Made by a program: the position numbers and the translations under genes. From Phragmites australis (lineage: Eukaryota; Streptophyta; Magnoliopsida; Poales; Poaceae), in contig NC_084922.1 in assembly GCF_958298935.1 (NCBI RefSeq), positions 1,428,501 through 1,492,500 on the forward strand: a stretch of DNA of 64,000 bases, read 5' to 3'. The notes under the pieces are model-generated. The model saw only the letters and a program-made list of their open reading frames with translations, made no database searches and was not told the DNA's origin. Below are positions 35,624 through 47,400 of the stretch, in pieces; within the stretch, counting starts at the first letter, position 1, and every line of letters begins with the position of its first letter.

Positions 35624-36033
35624 ATGAACTGCCCGTTGCTGGTCTGCTTCGTTCTCCTAGCGCCGGCGGCCGCGGCGCGGGAGTGCGCGGCCATCTTCAG
35701 CTTCGGGGACTCCTTGGCGGACGCTGGCAACCTCTGCGTGGACGGCGCGCCTGTACGGCATGACCTACTTCGGCTACCCGACCGGGCGCGTCGCCATTGA
35801 CTTCATCGGTACGCATGTTCTCTGCTACACCTCCGTTTGGACTGGCTCATCGGTTGCGACCGTTGTAAATCGTGTTTGCGCCGTGTTCTCTGCATGCGTG
35901 GTCGAGCAGCGCAGGAGCTGGGTCTGCCGCTGTTGCCGCCGTCCAAGGCGCGCAACGCGTCGTTCCATCAGCGCAGAAGCTGATCGCGGAGGGTGCGGTG
36001 GAGCTGGTGGTGCCGATCGGGTGCTTCCCGTGA
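35624..36033 (+). pseudogene. GDSL esterase/lipase pseudogene with multiple deletions
   Basis: It copies the gene at 37324-40147: the same MxCPLLVCFVLL signal peptide, the IFSFGDSLADAGNLCVDG block, then intron 1 and part of exon 2 joined directly to exon 4 (AEG.GAVELVVP). Relative to the intact gene it has lost 23 bp and 3 bp near 35745-35756, 15 bp near 35788, everything between early exon 2 and just before exon 4, and 12 bp near 36013. A TGA follows at 36031-36033. The 23-bp loss breaks the frame, and the catalytic Asp/His block is absent. Exon sequence is still very close to the intact copy, so the duplication or its decay is recent. Confidence 0.88.
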
Positions 36034-37323
36034 TTAGTTGTCTAGTACAGCTGTTATGCTGTTTTGGGCCTTTTGTCCTTCATCTATCACGTACAATGCT
36101 CTCACTGGGCCGAGTCTGAACAAGAACAGTTCTTGGTCTAGCCCAAGTCAACCCAATTAAGAGCAGGCTCCTACAAAAAGGCCACTAGGCCTATGACTCT
36201 GCCAGCCTTCACGCCCGCCCACCTAGCTCCTTGGCAAGTTGGCATTATATTTTCATTTCCTTTTTCTTTTCAAAGAAAAAAAATCAGGCAGCTGCACATG
36301 TTAGTTCATCCTCCACATTCCATGCATAAGGATTGCATAATCCAGTTCCAGTCCGCAATTAAGGCTCTATTTGTTTTTATTATGATTATAGATTATAACC
36401 TAAAAGTAAAAATAAAAGCAAACAATGTCAATCTAAAAATTGATTCTCATCATCAACTAATCAAATTATAGAACGAAATCACACAATCTACAATCCAACG
36501 AGAATAGGCTTCTCCACAAAATCTAAATGGTAACAATCCATATAAAAAAAATGCGAGGGGTGACTTCACCAAAACTTCATCTTTGGATTTTTCATTAGAA
36601 GTCACCAGTCCGAATGGCCAAAGTTAATCGCAGTATGACTAATACGTATGTGGAAATTTACTTGCGGAATATAATGCAAATCCAGAAATGCTTCCTATTT
36701 TACAATCGCGTATGACTAACCTGCAAATTTTTTGTCCGGTATATGGTAAGAATGGTGTATTCTCGGAGGGATGCTTCTGCACAATGTTATCCATCATGGA
36801 CGGCCAGATTGTTGCCCAGTCCTGATGTCGTCCACTCGTCCCAGCGCATCAAAACAGCAAACCCCGGCTTCCATAGCGACACAGTCGATGCTTGCGGTCG
36901 TCGTTGCAGCCATCGATTTTTCTCGCGAGAGCGACAGAGGAAGCACAGCACAGCGCAGCGCGATTCAATTCCAAACCAACCACAGCTCCTGCCTCTTGCA
37001 CCAGTTTTCTTGTTCCTGTTCGCTTGTGCCGTTGCAGTCACCGCCAGCCAGTCGCCATTGCAGAACTGGAAGTTCATTGCACGGACCTCGTCAACTGGAC
37101 TTCGGAGAACACCGTGTGCTAGTGTTACAAGCAACCAAAAACCCGTACCTGTAAAAGCTAAACAAAACGATTTACTGACTGGTCAGCCAGGAATCGGTTT
37201 CGTTTTCTCTTTGTTTGAAATTTGATTAGCCTAACCGTAGCTTAGACAAGAGTGTCCAACTTCGCAGCCAACCTCGACGTCGACGACGACTCTCTGCTCT
37301 GATGCACGAGTAGCAAACGAGTC
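36034..37323. other. Intergenic DNA between the GDSL pseudogene and gene
   Basis: No gene is supported. The open frames at 36743-37225 have no recognisable domain. 36350-36560 is AT-rich. Confidence 0.5.
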
Positions 37324-38567
37324 ATGGCACACGCAAGCCGAATCATCATGAGCTGCCCGTTGCTGGTCTGCTTCGTTCTCCTCGCGCAGGCGGCCGCGGC
37401 GCGGGAGTACGCGGCCATCTTCAGCTTCGGGGACTCCTTGGCGGACGCTGGCAACCTCTGCGTGGACGGCATCCCGGAGTACCTTGCCACGGCGCGCCTG
37501 CCGTACGGCATGACCTACTTCGGCTACCCGACCGGGCGCGTCTCCGACGGCCGCGTCGCCATTGACTTCATCGGTACGCATGTTCTCTGCTACACCTCCG
37601 TTTGGACTGGCTGATCGGTTGACCGTCAGTTCCCGCGCGATCACTCGTTGCGACAGTTGTAAATCGTGTTTGCGCCGTGTTCTCTGCATGCATGGTCGAG
37701 CAGCGCAGGAGCTGGGTCTGCCGCTGCTGCCGCCGTCCAAGGCGCGCAACGCGTCGTTCCACCGCGGCGCCAACTTCGCCATCACGGGCGCCACGTCGCT
37801 GGACATGCCCTTCTTCGAGGCTCGCGGGCTGGGGCACGCCGTGTGGAGCTCCGGCTCCCTGCACACCCAGATCAAGTGGTTCCAGGACATGAAGCTCTCC
37901 ATCTGCAATTCCCCGCAAGGTTCATTGGTTTCAGTTGCGTAGCGACACGCCGCACGCCGACACGTCTCGATTGTTCAATCGTGCATATATGCTGATCACG
38001 TCTTTGTGCCGTATGTTTGTGCGTATTTGCTATGATCAGAGTGCCGGGACCTTTTCCGGCGGTCGCTGTTCGTCGTGGGTGAGTTCGGCGGGAACGACTA
38101 CGCCTCGATGCTCTTCGCGTTCCGGCCGCTGGAGGAGGTGCACAGCTTCGTCCCGCACATCGTTGATTCCATCGGCAAGGGCGTAGAGGTACGCAGCGCA
38201 CGTCTTCATTTCTTCTCCTTGCCGTTCATTGACCCCTATGCCTAGCTCTAACATATTACCGCCGGCCGCCGCGTCGGGGCGTGAGCGCAGAAGCTGATCG
38301 CGGAAGGTGCGGTGGAGCTGGTGGTGCCGGGGTTGATGCCGATCGGGTGCTTCCCGTTGTACCTGTCCATCTTCCGCAAGCAGCCGGAGATGTACGGCGA
38401 GCGGAGCGGGTGCATCAAGGACCTCAACACGCTGTCGTGGGTGCACAACGCGGCGCTGCAGCGCAAGATCGTCCAGCTCCGGGCCAAGCACCCCGGCGTG
38501 CGCATCATGTACGCCGACTACTACACGCCCGCCATCCAGTTCGTCCTCCACGCCGAGAAATATGGTG

Positions 38568-38602
<35 letters not shown>

Positions 38603-40147
38603 GGTCTTTCCCCTGTTTCTTGGCTCTCGTTTGCTCTGTCTTCAGTTCCTGAGGCTCGGTCAATAGAGGGACGGCAGCATGCATATAATTTGGGAGTTGC
38701 GACGAACAAACAAAATGTGGCTGTGTAAAATTTTCCCATATTTATTAGATTTCATGACGAAATGTGATGCGAAGGGTTTGAACTCTTCCTGCGAATAGGA
38801 GAGCGATGGGGTTGAACGAGTAGACGGAAAGAACATTCAAAGAGTAAGTACAAGTACGACATGAGCAGTGACATATTGTTTTTTTTCTTCTTCATCTTGA
38901 GAGAAACATGGCACATAGTTGACGAACGGAAGAGCATCACTCACAGGCCCATGAAAGCATAGGCCCCTTTGGGACACGGTTGGCTCATTCCCTAGTCAAT
39001 CCTATCTATACACACAAGCATATCAACCTGTATAACAGCTCTGGCTAAAAATTTAACTTACGATTGAATTATAGATATTTGAGTTAATAATAACTGTATA
39101 CTAAGATACATCAACTATTTATATTTAAATATTAGAATTAAAATATAAATGTAATTTTTGTTTGTAATATTGGAACCATGTTTATTATTTATGAATAGAT
39201 CTAATTTATAATTTTCATTTTATGTGTTATGCAAATTGATTTTTATTTGTTTCTTGATTTTTTGAAATTATTATTATTTTTAATGTCGTCACCGTATCTC
39301 ATATTATTATTTTTAAATACATTATAAATTCTTTGATATTATTTTTGTGTTATAATCCGTAATATATTTTCATTCTGCTGTTTTAATTTTGTAATGTTTG
39401 ATTATAATTGATTTGGTAAAGTGTGTTGATTGCTGACGTAACTAAGTTGGAGTTTGCTAACGTAATCTTGTTGGACAAATAATATCTACAACAAAAAAGG
39501 AAGGAAAGGCAAGGCAAAAAGTAGTCTTAGGGCTGGACTCTATGATTTGTTTTTTAATCTTCTATGTTGTTTTATCTGGTTATTAATATATGGTTACAGC
39601 TAGTCAATTAATTAATTCGACGGTTGGATGTTTTATTTTTTTATTAGAATTTTTAGGATTTTTTTAGAATTAACATAGAGAAAAAAAATCTTCAATTAAT
39701 AAATATAAGATGCTGACATGCATAATGACATGGGCATATAGTTCTCTCTCTAAAAAAACTCGACCAGGAGAGACATACCAAAGCATTATCATCGAAAAAA
39801 ACTCTCTCAGCTTTCCAGTGGACCGCGTGTCGGTTTCACATCGTAGCCGGCCGCATAGCGCATCGCTTGCTTGAGCCTGATCGATACGATGTTCTGGCCG
39901 TGTTTTTGCAGGATTCCTTCGGCAGACGCCGCGGGCGTGCTGCGGTGCGCCTGGGGTGGGCGAGTACAACTTCAACCTCACCTCCAAGTGCGGCGACCCT
40001 GGCGCGTACGCGTGCGACGACCCCTCCAACCATTGGAGCTGGGACGGCGTCCACCTCACCGAGGCGTCCTACGGTCACATCGCCAAGGGCTGGCTCTACG
40101 GCCCCTTCGCCGACCCGCCAATCCTTGACACCCGCCACCAAGCTTAA
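37324..40147 (+). CDS. GDSL esterase/lipase (secreted)
   Basis: Five exons: 37324-37573, 37704-37919, 38040-38188, 38291-38564 and 39912-40147. They total 1,125 nt, 374 aa, in frame. A signal peptide (hydrophobic CPLLVCFVLLAQAAAA) is followed by block I FSFGDSLADAGN with nucleophile Ser38, block II-III with GEFGGNDY (oxyanion Gly and Asn), and block V SWDGVHLTEASYGH with Asp341 and His344. The triad is complete and length fits the plant SGNH hydrolase family. Such enzymes hydrolyse ester bonds in cell-wall, cutin or lipid substrates, mostly outside the cell; the substrate here is unknown. Intron 4 is enlarged (1,347 bp) and starts with a (CT)15 tract. An in-frame Met9 is an alternative start. 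A damaged relative lies 1.3 kb upstream. Confidence 0.92.
38570..38599 (+). repeat. (CT)15 microsatellite next to the intron 4 donor of the GDSL gene
   Basis: An uninterrupted CT run begins six bases after exon 4 ends, immediately behind the GTGAG donor. Such tracts are length-variable and could influence splicing. Confidence 0.9.
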
Positions 40148-40269
40148 CATCGGTCATCCGTACAGATCGTCTCCATGCTAAGCATCCAAGGATTACTGGT
40201 TATTACAGAGGGTGATATGTGTACGTGTGTGGGTCCGATCTTGTACTTAAAAAACAGGATTGCTATATT

Positions 40270-43200
40270 TTACCTGGGTAATTTGGAGCCTCTCCGCATC
40301 TGAGTTTTTCTGTTTCGACTCTTCACCCTCTTCTTATCTTCTCTATCTCCGACGAACCCGACTTCTCCACCTCCGGTGAGATGTGCCCCTGACTTCTCCA
40401 TCTCTAGCGAGATCCGCCCCGATCTACTCCCTCTCTGACAAGCTCCGATGAGGCCAAGAGGTTAGGGTTTCGGGTTTCGAGGTTTCGGGACCAGAATTGG
40501 GGGTTCAGGGTCCCCTGGCTTAGAAAGAGTTGTTGAGGAGGGAGGTCGGCCCGATGGAGGAGGCAGTTGGTGGGTGGTGTGGCAAGATGACGAGGGTGCC
40601 GCCGATCAGGGTGGTGGATGTCATATCCCCAAAATACTAATTACATAATTATGCATGCATAATCGTCATCGCATGTGCTTATATGTGTCTGTCTGCTCAA
40701 AAACTAGTTAAACATATTTCAAATACTTTAGGGATGGTTTAGAGCACTTTGAAGAATCTCTAAATACTTTGAAGAAAGAAAAGAATAGAAGGAGAATGAT
40801 GAGGGGAGACTTAGAAAAATTTCAGCAAAACAACCTCCTAGCGGTCTGAGCGGAGTCACCCACGGTTTGACCGCCAGGTGCGCTGCCACGTGGGCTGCCA
40901 TGTGGATTTTCCATGGTCTAACCGCTCGAGCTTGCGATTTGACCGCCAGCACACATAAGCTTGAGTTAAGTAGATCGATCACTTTCATTTGCTCTTTCCC
41001 TCACTTTTCTCTCACTCACTCTCTCTTCACTCGACACTAGAGAGAGAAAGAGAGATCCGTTCGTCGCATTCGAAGGTTGGAGATCGAAGGTGGAAACTTC
41101 CACGAGCTCCCCGAAGATTTTTTCCAAGTTTTCCCCTCTTTCCCTCACCGAAAAAGCGTTCCTCGAGTGTTTCTTACTCTATGACCTTCACCACTACTCC
41201 GGGAGCCGATCCGTGAATCAAAGCCTCCCTGAAGTATTACAATATAATAGAAAGTTTCCATAAGCAGAGGTGAGCTATCCCATACCGTTCTCCCATTTTT
41301 TTTTCGAGCTCGATTCGACCCTCGTGTCGTTTAGGCCTAAGTTCAACCTAGCCTAGAACTAATCCAGGAGATATTTTGAATTTAGCTCGGTGAATGATGT
41401 CTGAATCACTTTAGGAACACTCCATTAGTCCCACAAAGCATTTTGGTACCCTTCATTATCGATGGTTTCGTCGGAGTCCTTGTCGACGATCCCGCAAAGG
41501 CGCTGTTGGTAAGGTCTGGCAGTCTGATCACCACTAGGGCTGATCTGACCGCCAGTTGGGACCGAAGAATCCGAGTTAAAAACTTATACAGGAGTCTGAC
41601 CGCCACTAGGGCTGGTCTGACCGTCACTATGCCTACGGTCAAACCACCAGAGGCCAAAACTCTCTGCTGACCGCCGGTTAGACCACCACCTACACGTCGA
41701 TCTGACCACTAGCCTGTTAAAGCTAGGTATACTTATGTTACATTGTCCGAGGTTTCAAACTTCCAAACCCTAATCACTTAGCGGTCATTTGCAAATATTT
41801 TCAAAACACGACGCTCTATTATACTTTAAGCATGCATCATTTGCACGTTTTTTTTCCTATCGTTCATTTGTTTATGCAATGCATTTTGATTCGTTTAGAG
41901 GGCGTTGCGCCGACGGCCCAAGCAAGTAAAGGCGATACCAACCTCCCGGAGTTTTGCGAGTGTTGTGCGGGAAATATTAGGCAAACCATAGAGCAACAAG
42001 ACAAGCATCTAAGCATATTGCATCATTTGATTTGAATTGTGGAGTCTAAAATTGATAAACTATGCTTTATGTAAGTTTGCATGTTCAATGAGTCGATGTC
42101 GGACTTATATAGGTAGAACATATGCGATGCATTGTCCTACCTTATTTATTTAATGATCTATATTCTTATAGCATTAATAATATTGTTAATGTCTAACTTG
42201 AAAGTTATTCAAAATACTTAGCAATGCATAGATCCTCGGTAGAAGTCGAGCGATGGTGTAACAATTATTCGTGAGCTTAGAGCTTACTTATTGTTCATGA
42301 ATATTGATCATGATGTCGATGGTGGGATGAGATGAGATATGAGCAGTGTTAGAGGTGTCTTTTGTCTCGAAGGAGTTCCTCATGTTAGTTCGGGAGAGTA
42401 ACCCGGGTACCATAGACCGCTTTGCACCAGTTAAGCACCGTCCTTCGGTGTAGTTGGCTTTAGCACTTTCCATACTTATTACATGTCGCGTGAGGGAATG
42501 ATAAGCCGAATACATTTGTAGCTGTGATCTTTTGGCATGCAAGTCGATAGTGTGAGCGGGCGGACTTGTAGAAGTATCCAGTTTGCTCCGGTAATAGTTC
42601 TGGATGACCCTCACACTTATTGACGCATGATCAAACGATTGTTGCTTATTGGGAAAAGTTGACACGAGTACTCCCTCGCGTGGGCCTATATGGACACGTG
42701 AGCCGTATGGTCCTCGGGTCGTGTAGGTAAAGGAGTACCTTTGAAGGGTGTAAAAATAATTCAAATTACCACGCTATCGGTCATGAGCATGTTTCTATCT
42801 ATTTGCATCGGTCGTAGAGTGACGAATGTGGGATGGTATGTTAGATAATGTTGATGACTGAGTATTGTTGTATTACTATGGTTCTATTTACATTTATGTG
42901 CAGGTTGGTAGTTACAGATTTAGACGAGTATATTGTTATGTTTAGATGCTCACATATATGTGTCTAGGTTATAGGTGCATATGATTTAATCAAACTTGTG
43001 GTATTTTTTTCTTATTAATGGCATAATACATAATCCTTAGAGTCGGATTATTTATATGTATTATATATGGACTAAGTCTTACGAGTACGAATTATTTGAG
43101 TCGGGTTATTTATATGTATTATATATGGATTAAGTCTTACGAGTACCTTCGTACTCAGCTGTTCTACAGATTTGCATGTGAAAAAGAGACAGTGTTTGGT

Positions 43201-43960
43201 TACTTCACGTTCGCCGATGCTAGCGGCGGGAATAAGTAGGTAATTACTCGGAGGTCGCGCTTTTGGGGTGAAGCCTAAAGGCATATGACTTTACCCATCT
43301 TTTGCTGTCTTTAGCTTTTATTTCTGCTGCGTAGTTTCTCTTTTAACTAGAAGTTCATCAGTTTTAGTATTCTTCTGGATATTTTTTTGTTGTAAATTAT
43401 TAAATTTGTAAATGTTTAAGAACTTATAATATGATTTAATTACTTGATTTTTATAAGCTTGGTTATAATTGCTTAAGTTGAAAAGACATGTATTCTGACT
43501 TAGGCAAAAAAACGTGCCGAGACTATCGAGACGATATTCTGGTTAATCGTTGAAATCGTGATTATGTAAATGATCGATTTGGTGATTAACTGAATATTAT
43601 TTGGATGGTTCCTCCACAGTAGAGGACGCCCGGTGGGGAGGGTCGGTGGCGGGGGGTGTCAAAACGAGAGGGGTTAGTGAGGGAGCGGACGATGGTGGTG
43701 GATCCGACGGGGGGAGCTACCGGAGACGTGGTAAGAGGGCGGAGCGGGAGCGAGCTTACCGACGACTGGTGAGATCGAGCGGAGTTGGTGGCTAGTGAGA
43801 TCGAGTGGAGGAGGAAGAATAAAAAGAGGAGGGATGGAGCGGCTGGTGAGATAAAAGGAGAAAGATCGGGTGATCTAAAACTTAGGTGAGATTTTGGTCG
43901 GAATTACTCAAATAAGAGATAGATATAGTTTAAAAATATCTAATACTACCGGTTACATAA
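40270..43960. mobile_element. Possible old TIR element split by a nested solo LTR
   Basis: The flanks of the solo LTR (40270-40618 and 43619-43960) share a GC-rich, 'gagatcg/gtggtgga'-rich character. Their outer ends look like imperfect inverted repeats: left 'gggtaattt...ctgagttttt', right (reverse complement) 'gagtaatt...ctaagtttta'. This would make an element of ~690 bp, possibly Mutator-like, interrupted by the LTR. The end match is weak and no target duplication was identified. Confidence 0.3.
40619..43618 (+). mobile_element. Solo LTR, copy 3 of the ~3-kb LTR family
   Basis: It starts TGTCATATCCCC and ends CCTCCACA, 3,000 bp. The flanking 5-bp sequences are GTGGA (40614-40618) and GTAGA (43619-43623), a target duplication with one substitution, so it is probably older than copy 2. 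It has the family landmarks: 'gcatattgcatcatttg' near 42013, 'cctcggtagaagtcgagcga' near 42235, 'gtgtaaaaataattcaaatt' near 42748 and 'acgagtaccttcgtactca' near 43139. 41500-41720 holds degenerate repeats on 'tctgaccgccactagg'. An internal ~58-bp tandem duplication lies at 43060-43140 ('tatgtattatatatgga...gtcttacgagtac' twice). There is no internal coding region or second LTR. Confidence 0.85.
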
Positions 43961-44450
43961 AGGATAAAGAAATAAAACGAAAACAAAGCGATAAATAATT
44001 ATGCCTGTTCACTTTTCAGATAAATTGCTTTAGAGTTCAGATCGTGCTGTTTGAGTTTGACGTAAAACTAAATATTTTGTGTAGTGTTCCTGGTTTCCTT
44101 GGCCGCTTTGCTTGGCGAGTCTGGTTTCCGTTCATGTTGGCTGTAGAGAGCGAGAACGTGGATAGGCTGTGTGTGGTGTTCCCGCCACCTCCCGGTCGTC
44201 GTCCCCGGCACGACACGACTCCGTTGCCCTGACCACCAGGTCGATGGACCCACATGTCAGCGACCCATCATCAGTCCACGGATCAGGCAACCGTAGCCGT
44301 AGCGTGCCCGTACTGGAACGGGAGCAGAGCACTCCTCCACAGCAGCCTCCCCTCCCATTCCGGCTCCGCCCACCTCCGCTGCGACGTTCGCCATTACTCC
44401 CGACGGCGAGAGCACGCAAGCTTCTCCTGCGAAAAAGAGGAGGGAAAGTG

Positions 44451-47400
44451 ATGCAGTTATCTACCCCCATATGCTTCCCCTCCGCTTCACCTCCGCAACT
44501 ACCACCGCTCCTCCCACTGCCGTCTCCGCGGCCGTCCCGCCGCCTCGCCTCCGTCCCCTCCCCTGGCTCCACCACGCTGCGGCTCCGACTCCCGCTCCCC
44601 CCGTCCGTGGCCTCCGCCATGCGCTGGCGCGGCCGCCGCAGGGCCGCGCCCCCTCCGGCCGCCGCCGCCGAGGAGGCCGCTAGCCCCGACTCCCAGGAGA
44701 AGGTGACGCTCTGTCTGCTCATGCTGAGAACATCTCTGCTCCGCGGATGGCGCGCCGTTGTTTTCGCGCGTGATCTGCTGCCCAGTGTTCGCTTTGCCTA
44801 GAGCTCACTTCGATTTTAGAGTTCGTACATTAGCGTTGAGAATCCGCGCCTCGAGGTTTCGGTCCGTATTGCTACCGGCTTGTAGATTTAGAGTTCCCTT
44901 AGCATTGGTAGACTGACTATCTGTGCGCTAGATGCGAATAAATTTGGCGCGCAACACACCGTTGGATGACATTTTCGATCGTAAGCTAAGCTCAGATTTG
45001 TTTGCATCATTGTTGTGGTGTCGTCGAAATGTGCTTCAGCCTGGTTGGATTAACGTCAAAATGTATAAGCTCTGAGGTCCATTGTTCCATTTTAATTGCA
45101 ATTACAGTTTGTGCTTATGTTTTAAAGGCAATTAGTTATCGTTATTTTTTTTTTCTGGAGAGGAGGTCGAAATTTAGGTTTCGTTTGTCATTTTTGTTTC
45201 ACTTGAAGTTAGGTCACGTGTAGTGATCCCAGATTTTCTCTTACCCTTGATGTTGTTACAGTCCCATGCCGTTGTAACAAATGACGCTGTGGAGGTTGTG
45301 CATGTTGCTCTGCAAACCCTGGTGTCTCTTGTGCTGGCTTGCTATTTGCTATATTGCTGATGCATGTGCATTTTTATTTTCGTGTCATGCTGGTACCTGA
45401 AGAGAGCTGGTACAGACCTCAAGACACTAGCTGCAAGATTTTGGAAAGTTGCTGCCCCCTACTGGTGGTCGGAGGATAATGCCCAAGCAAGGCTGAGGCT
45501 TGCTGCTGTATTTGCCCTCACATTTGCAACTACTGGGATTAGTGTTGGATTTAACTTTCTCGGCCGTGACTTCTACAATGCTCTTGCCGGTATGTCTTGG
45601 TGTTCTCTTAAAATTGTTATGATCTTGTAACTTCAGTATTAGCATTCTAAATAAGTACGCAAACACAGAATAGCCAGTGCACTAGGGGAGGGAGAATTTA
45701 CTTTTATAGCACATAGAAAGTTCTGTTAATGACTAAAAAAAATACCTCACTTGGATTTTGGTTATCTTCATATCCAAAGCAGACAAGATAACGACATTTC
45801 AGCCATAATACCAAGCCTCCCTATAACTAAAGGTGTCATTCTATACTATTTAAAGTGGTTGTACAATAGGTTCTTCTTTTATTTGCTAAATGCTAATACA
45901 CATTTTTTGTTTTCTTTTGCAAGATAAGGATCAAGAAAAATTTACGAAGCAACTGCTCTACTACCTGGGTGCTTTTGCTGGAGGAATTCCGGTGAGCATA
46001 TTGCTGCTCTTTTGTAGGTATTGCTCTTCATGCTGTTAGTCTAATCTCAACTATTTGTATCGCCTGGCCTCCTTTTCACTATTAGTGACCAAAAGGAAAA
46101 TAATTTGTAGTAACTCAATATACTAATATGATAATGTCTGGAAGGAAACAGTCATAGTTTTCTATTATAAATATCAGTGGTTCCTATTGTACCACGAGCT
46201 GTTTTTATCATGCAAGCTGAAGTCCACCAGATTATCTCTTCTGTTCAACAATTTGTTCCAGTAGAAGTCATACCACTGAACAGTTTTGTAATTTTCGCAC
46301 TGAATTGTTAGGCTGCCGGTTTCTTTAAATTAATTCCTGGTTTCCAGGGGAGTGTGTAGGGGAATTGTACTGCTAGCATTAGCCTCCATCAGTAGACAAA
46401 TACACTTGTTTGCTTTGTGTTTCATGTTGCAGCATCTGCAACTTATATTCTTTGCAGACTTGATGTTCTTATTTTTCAACTCACTTTATCAAATTTGTGC
46501 TTCCATTGCTCTGCAGTTCTTTGTCTTGAGAGACTATGCAAGAGAAACCCTTTCATTGAGATGGCGATCTTGGATGACAAGTTATTACATGAAGCGTTAC
46601 TTTAAAAACAGAACTTTCTATAAGATTCAATCTCAATCGATAATTGACAATCCGGACCAAAGGATAAATGATGATCTCAGTGCATTCACTGGAACAGCGC
46701 TTGCATTTTCTCTCACACTTTTCAATGCTGCAGTGGACTTGATATCATTCAGCAACATCCTTTATGGAATCTATCCACCATTATTCATTGTTCTTATTGT
46801 CTACTCTCTTGGGGGCACTGCTATTAGTGTCGTCCTTGGCAAGGTAAGTTACTTGGCAACAGTATTGATCTATATCTTTCCTTAAAGTATATTAAATTTT
46901 CTCACTCTTATCTTTCTTCAAACAACCAATAGTTGCTTCTGCTTGCATCAACAGGATTTGGTCAGCTTGAACTTCATGCAAGAGAAGAAAGAAGCTGATT
47001 TTAGGTATGGACTTGTCCGTGTTAGAGAAAATGCTGAATCAATTGCTTTTTATGGTGGTGAGGAAAACGAATTGCAACTTCTGTTGGATCGGTTCAGGAG
47101 GGCTTTTGACAACCTAAGTGTAAGTGTTACTGTCCTTTCGCCATATACTCTTGTTCATTATTTCTTCTTTGCTTGTTTGTTCCAACACTTCGAAAACCAT
47201 TGCTCAGCCAGTTATTGACTCACCGTTAGGTAATGGTGTCCAGCCTAGTGGCAGTTTAGATTGTGAAGCTTGGAAAGCAACCACAATCAGAACAAGCAGA
47301 ACTTGCTTGCTTCCATATGTCCTTTCGTTTTTTCTAGAAACAATGTTTACGATAACTGGTGAGAAACCATGAATCCATGATATAGAATCGCCAGTAATCC

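Noticed and set aside
16275..43618. One giant intact retrotransposon between the LTR copies
   Set aside because: Copies 2 and 3 each have their own target duplication, and ordinary genes (SFT2, methyltransferase, GDSL) lie between them.
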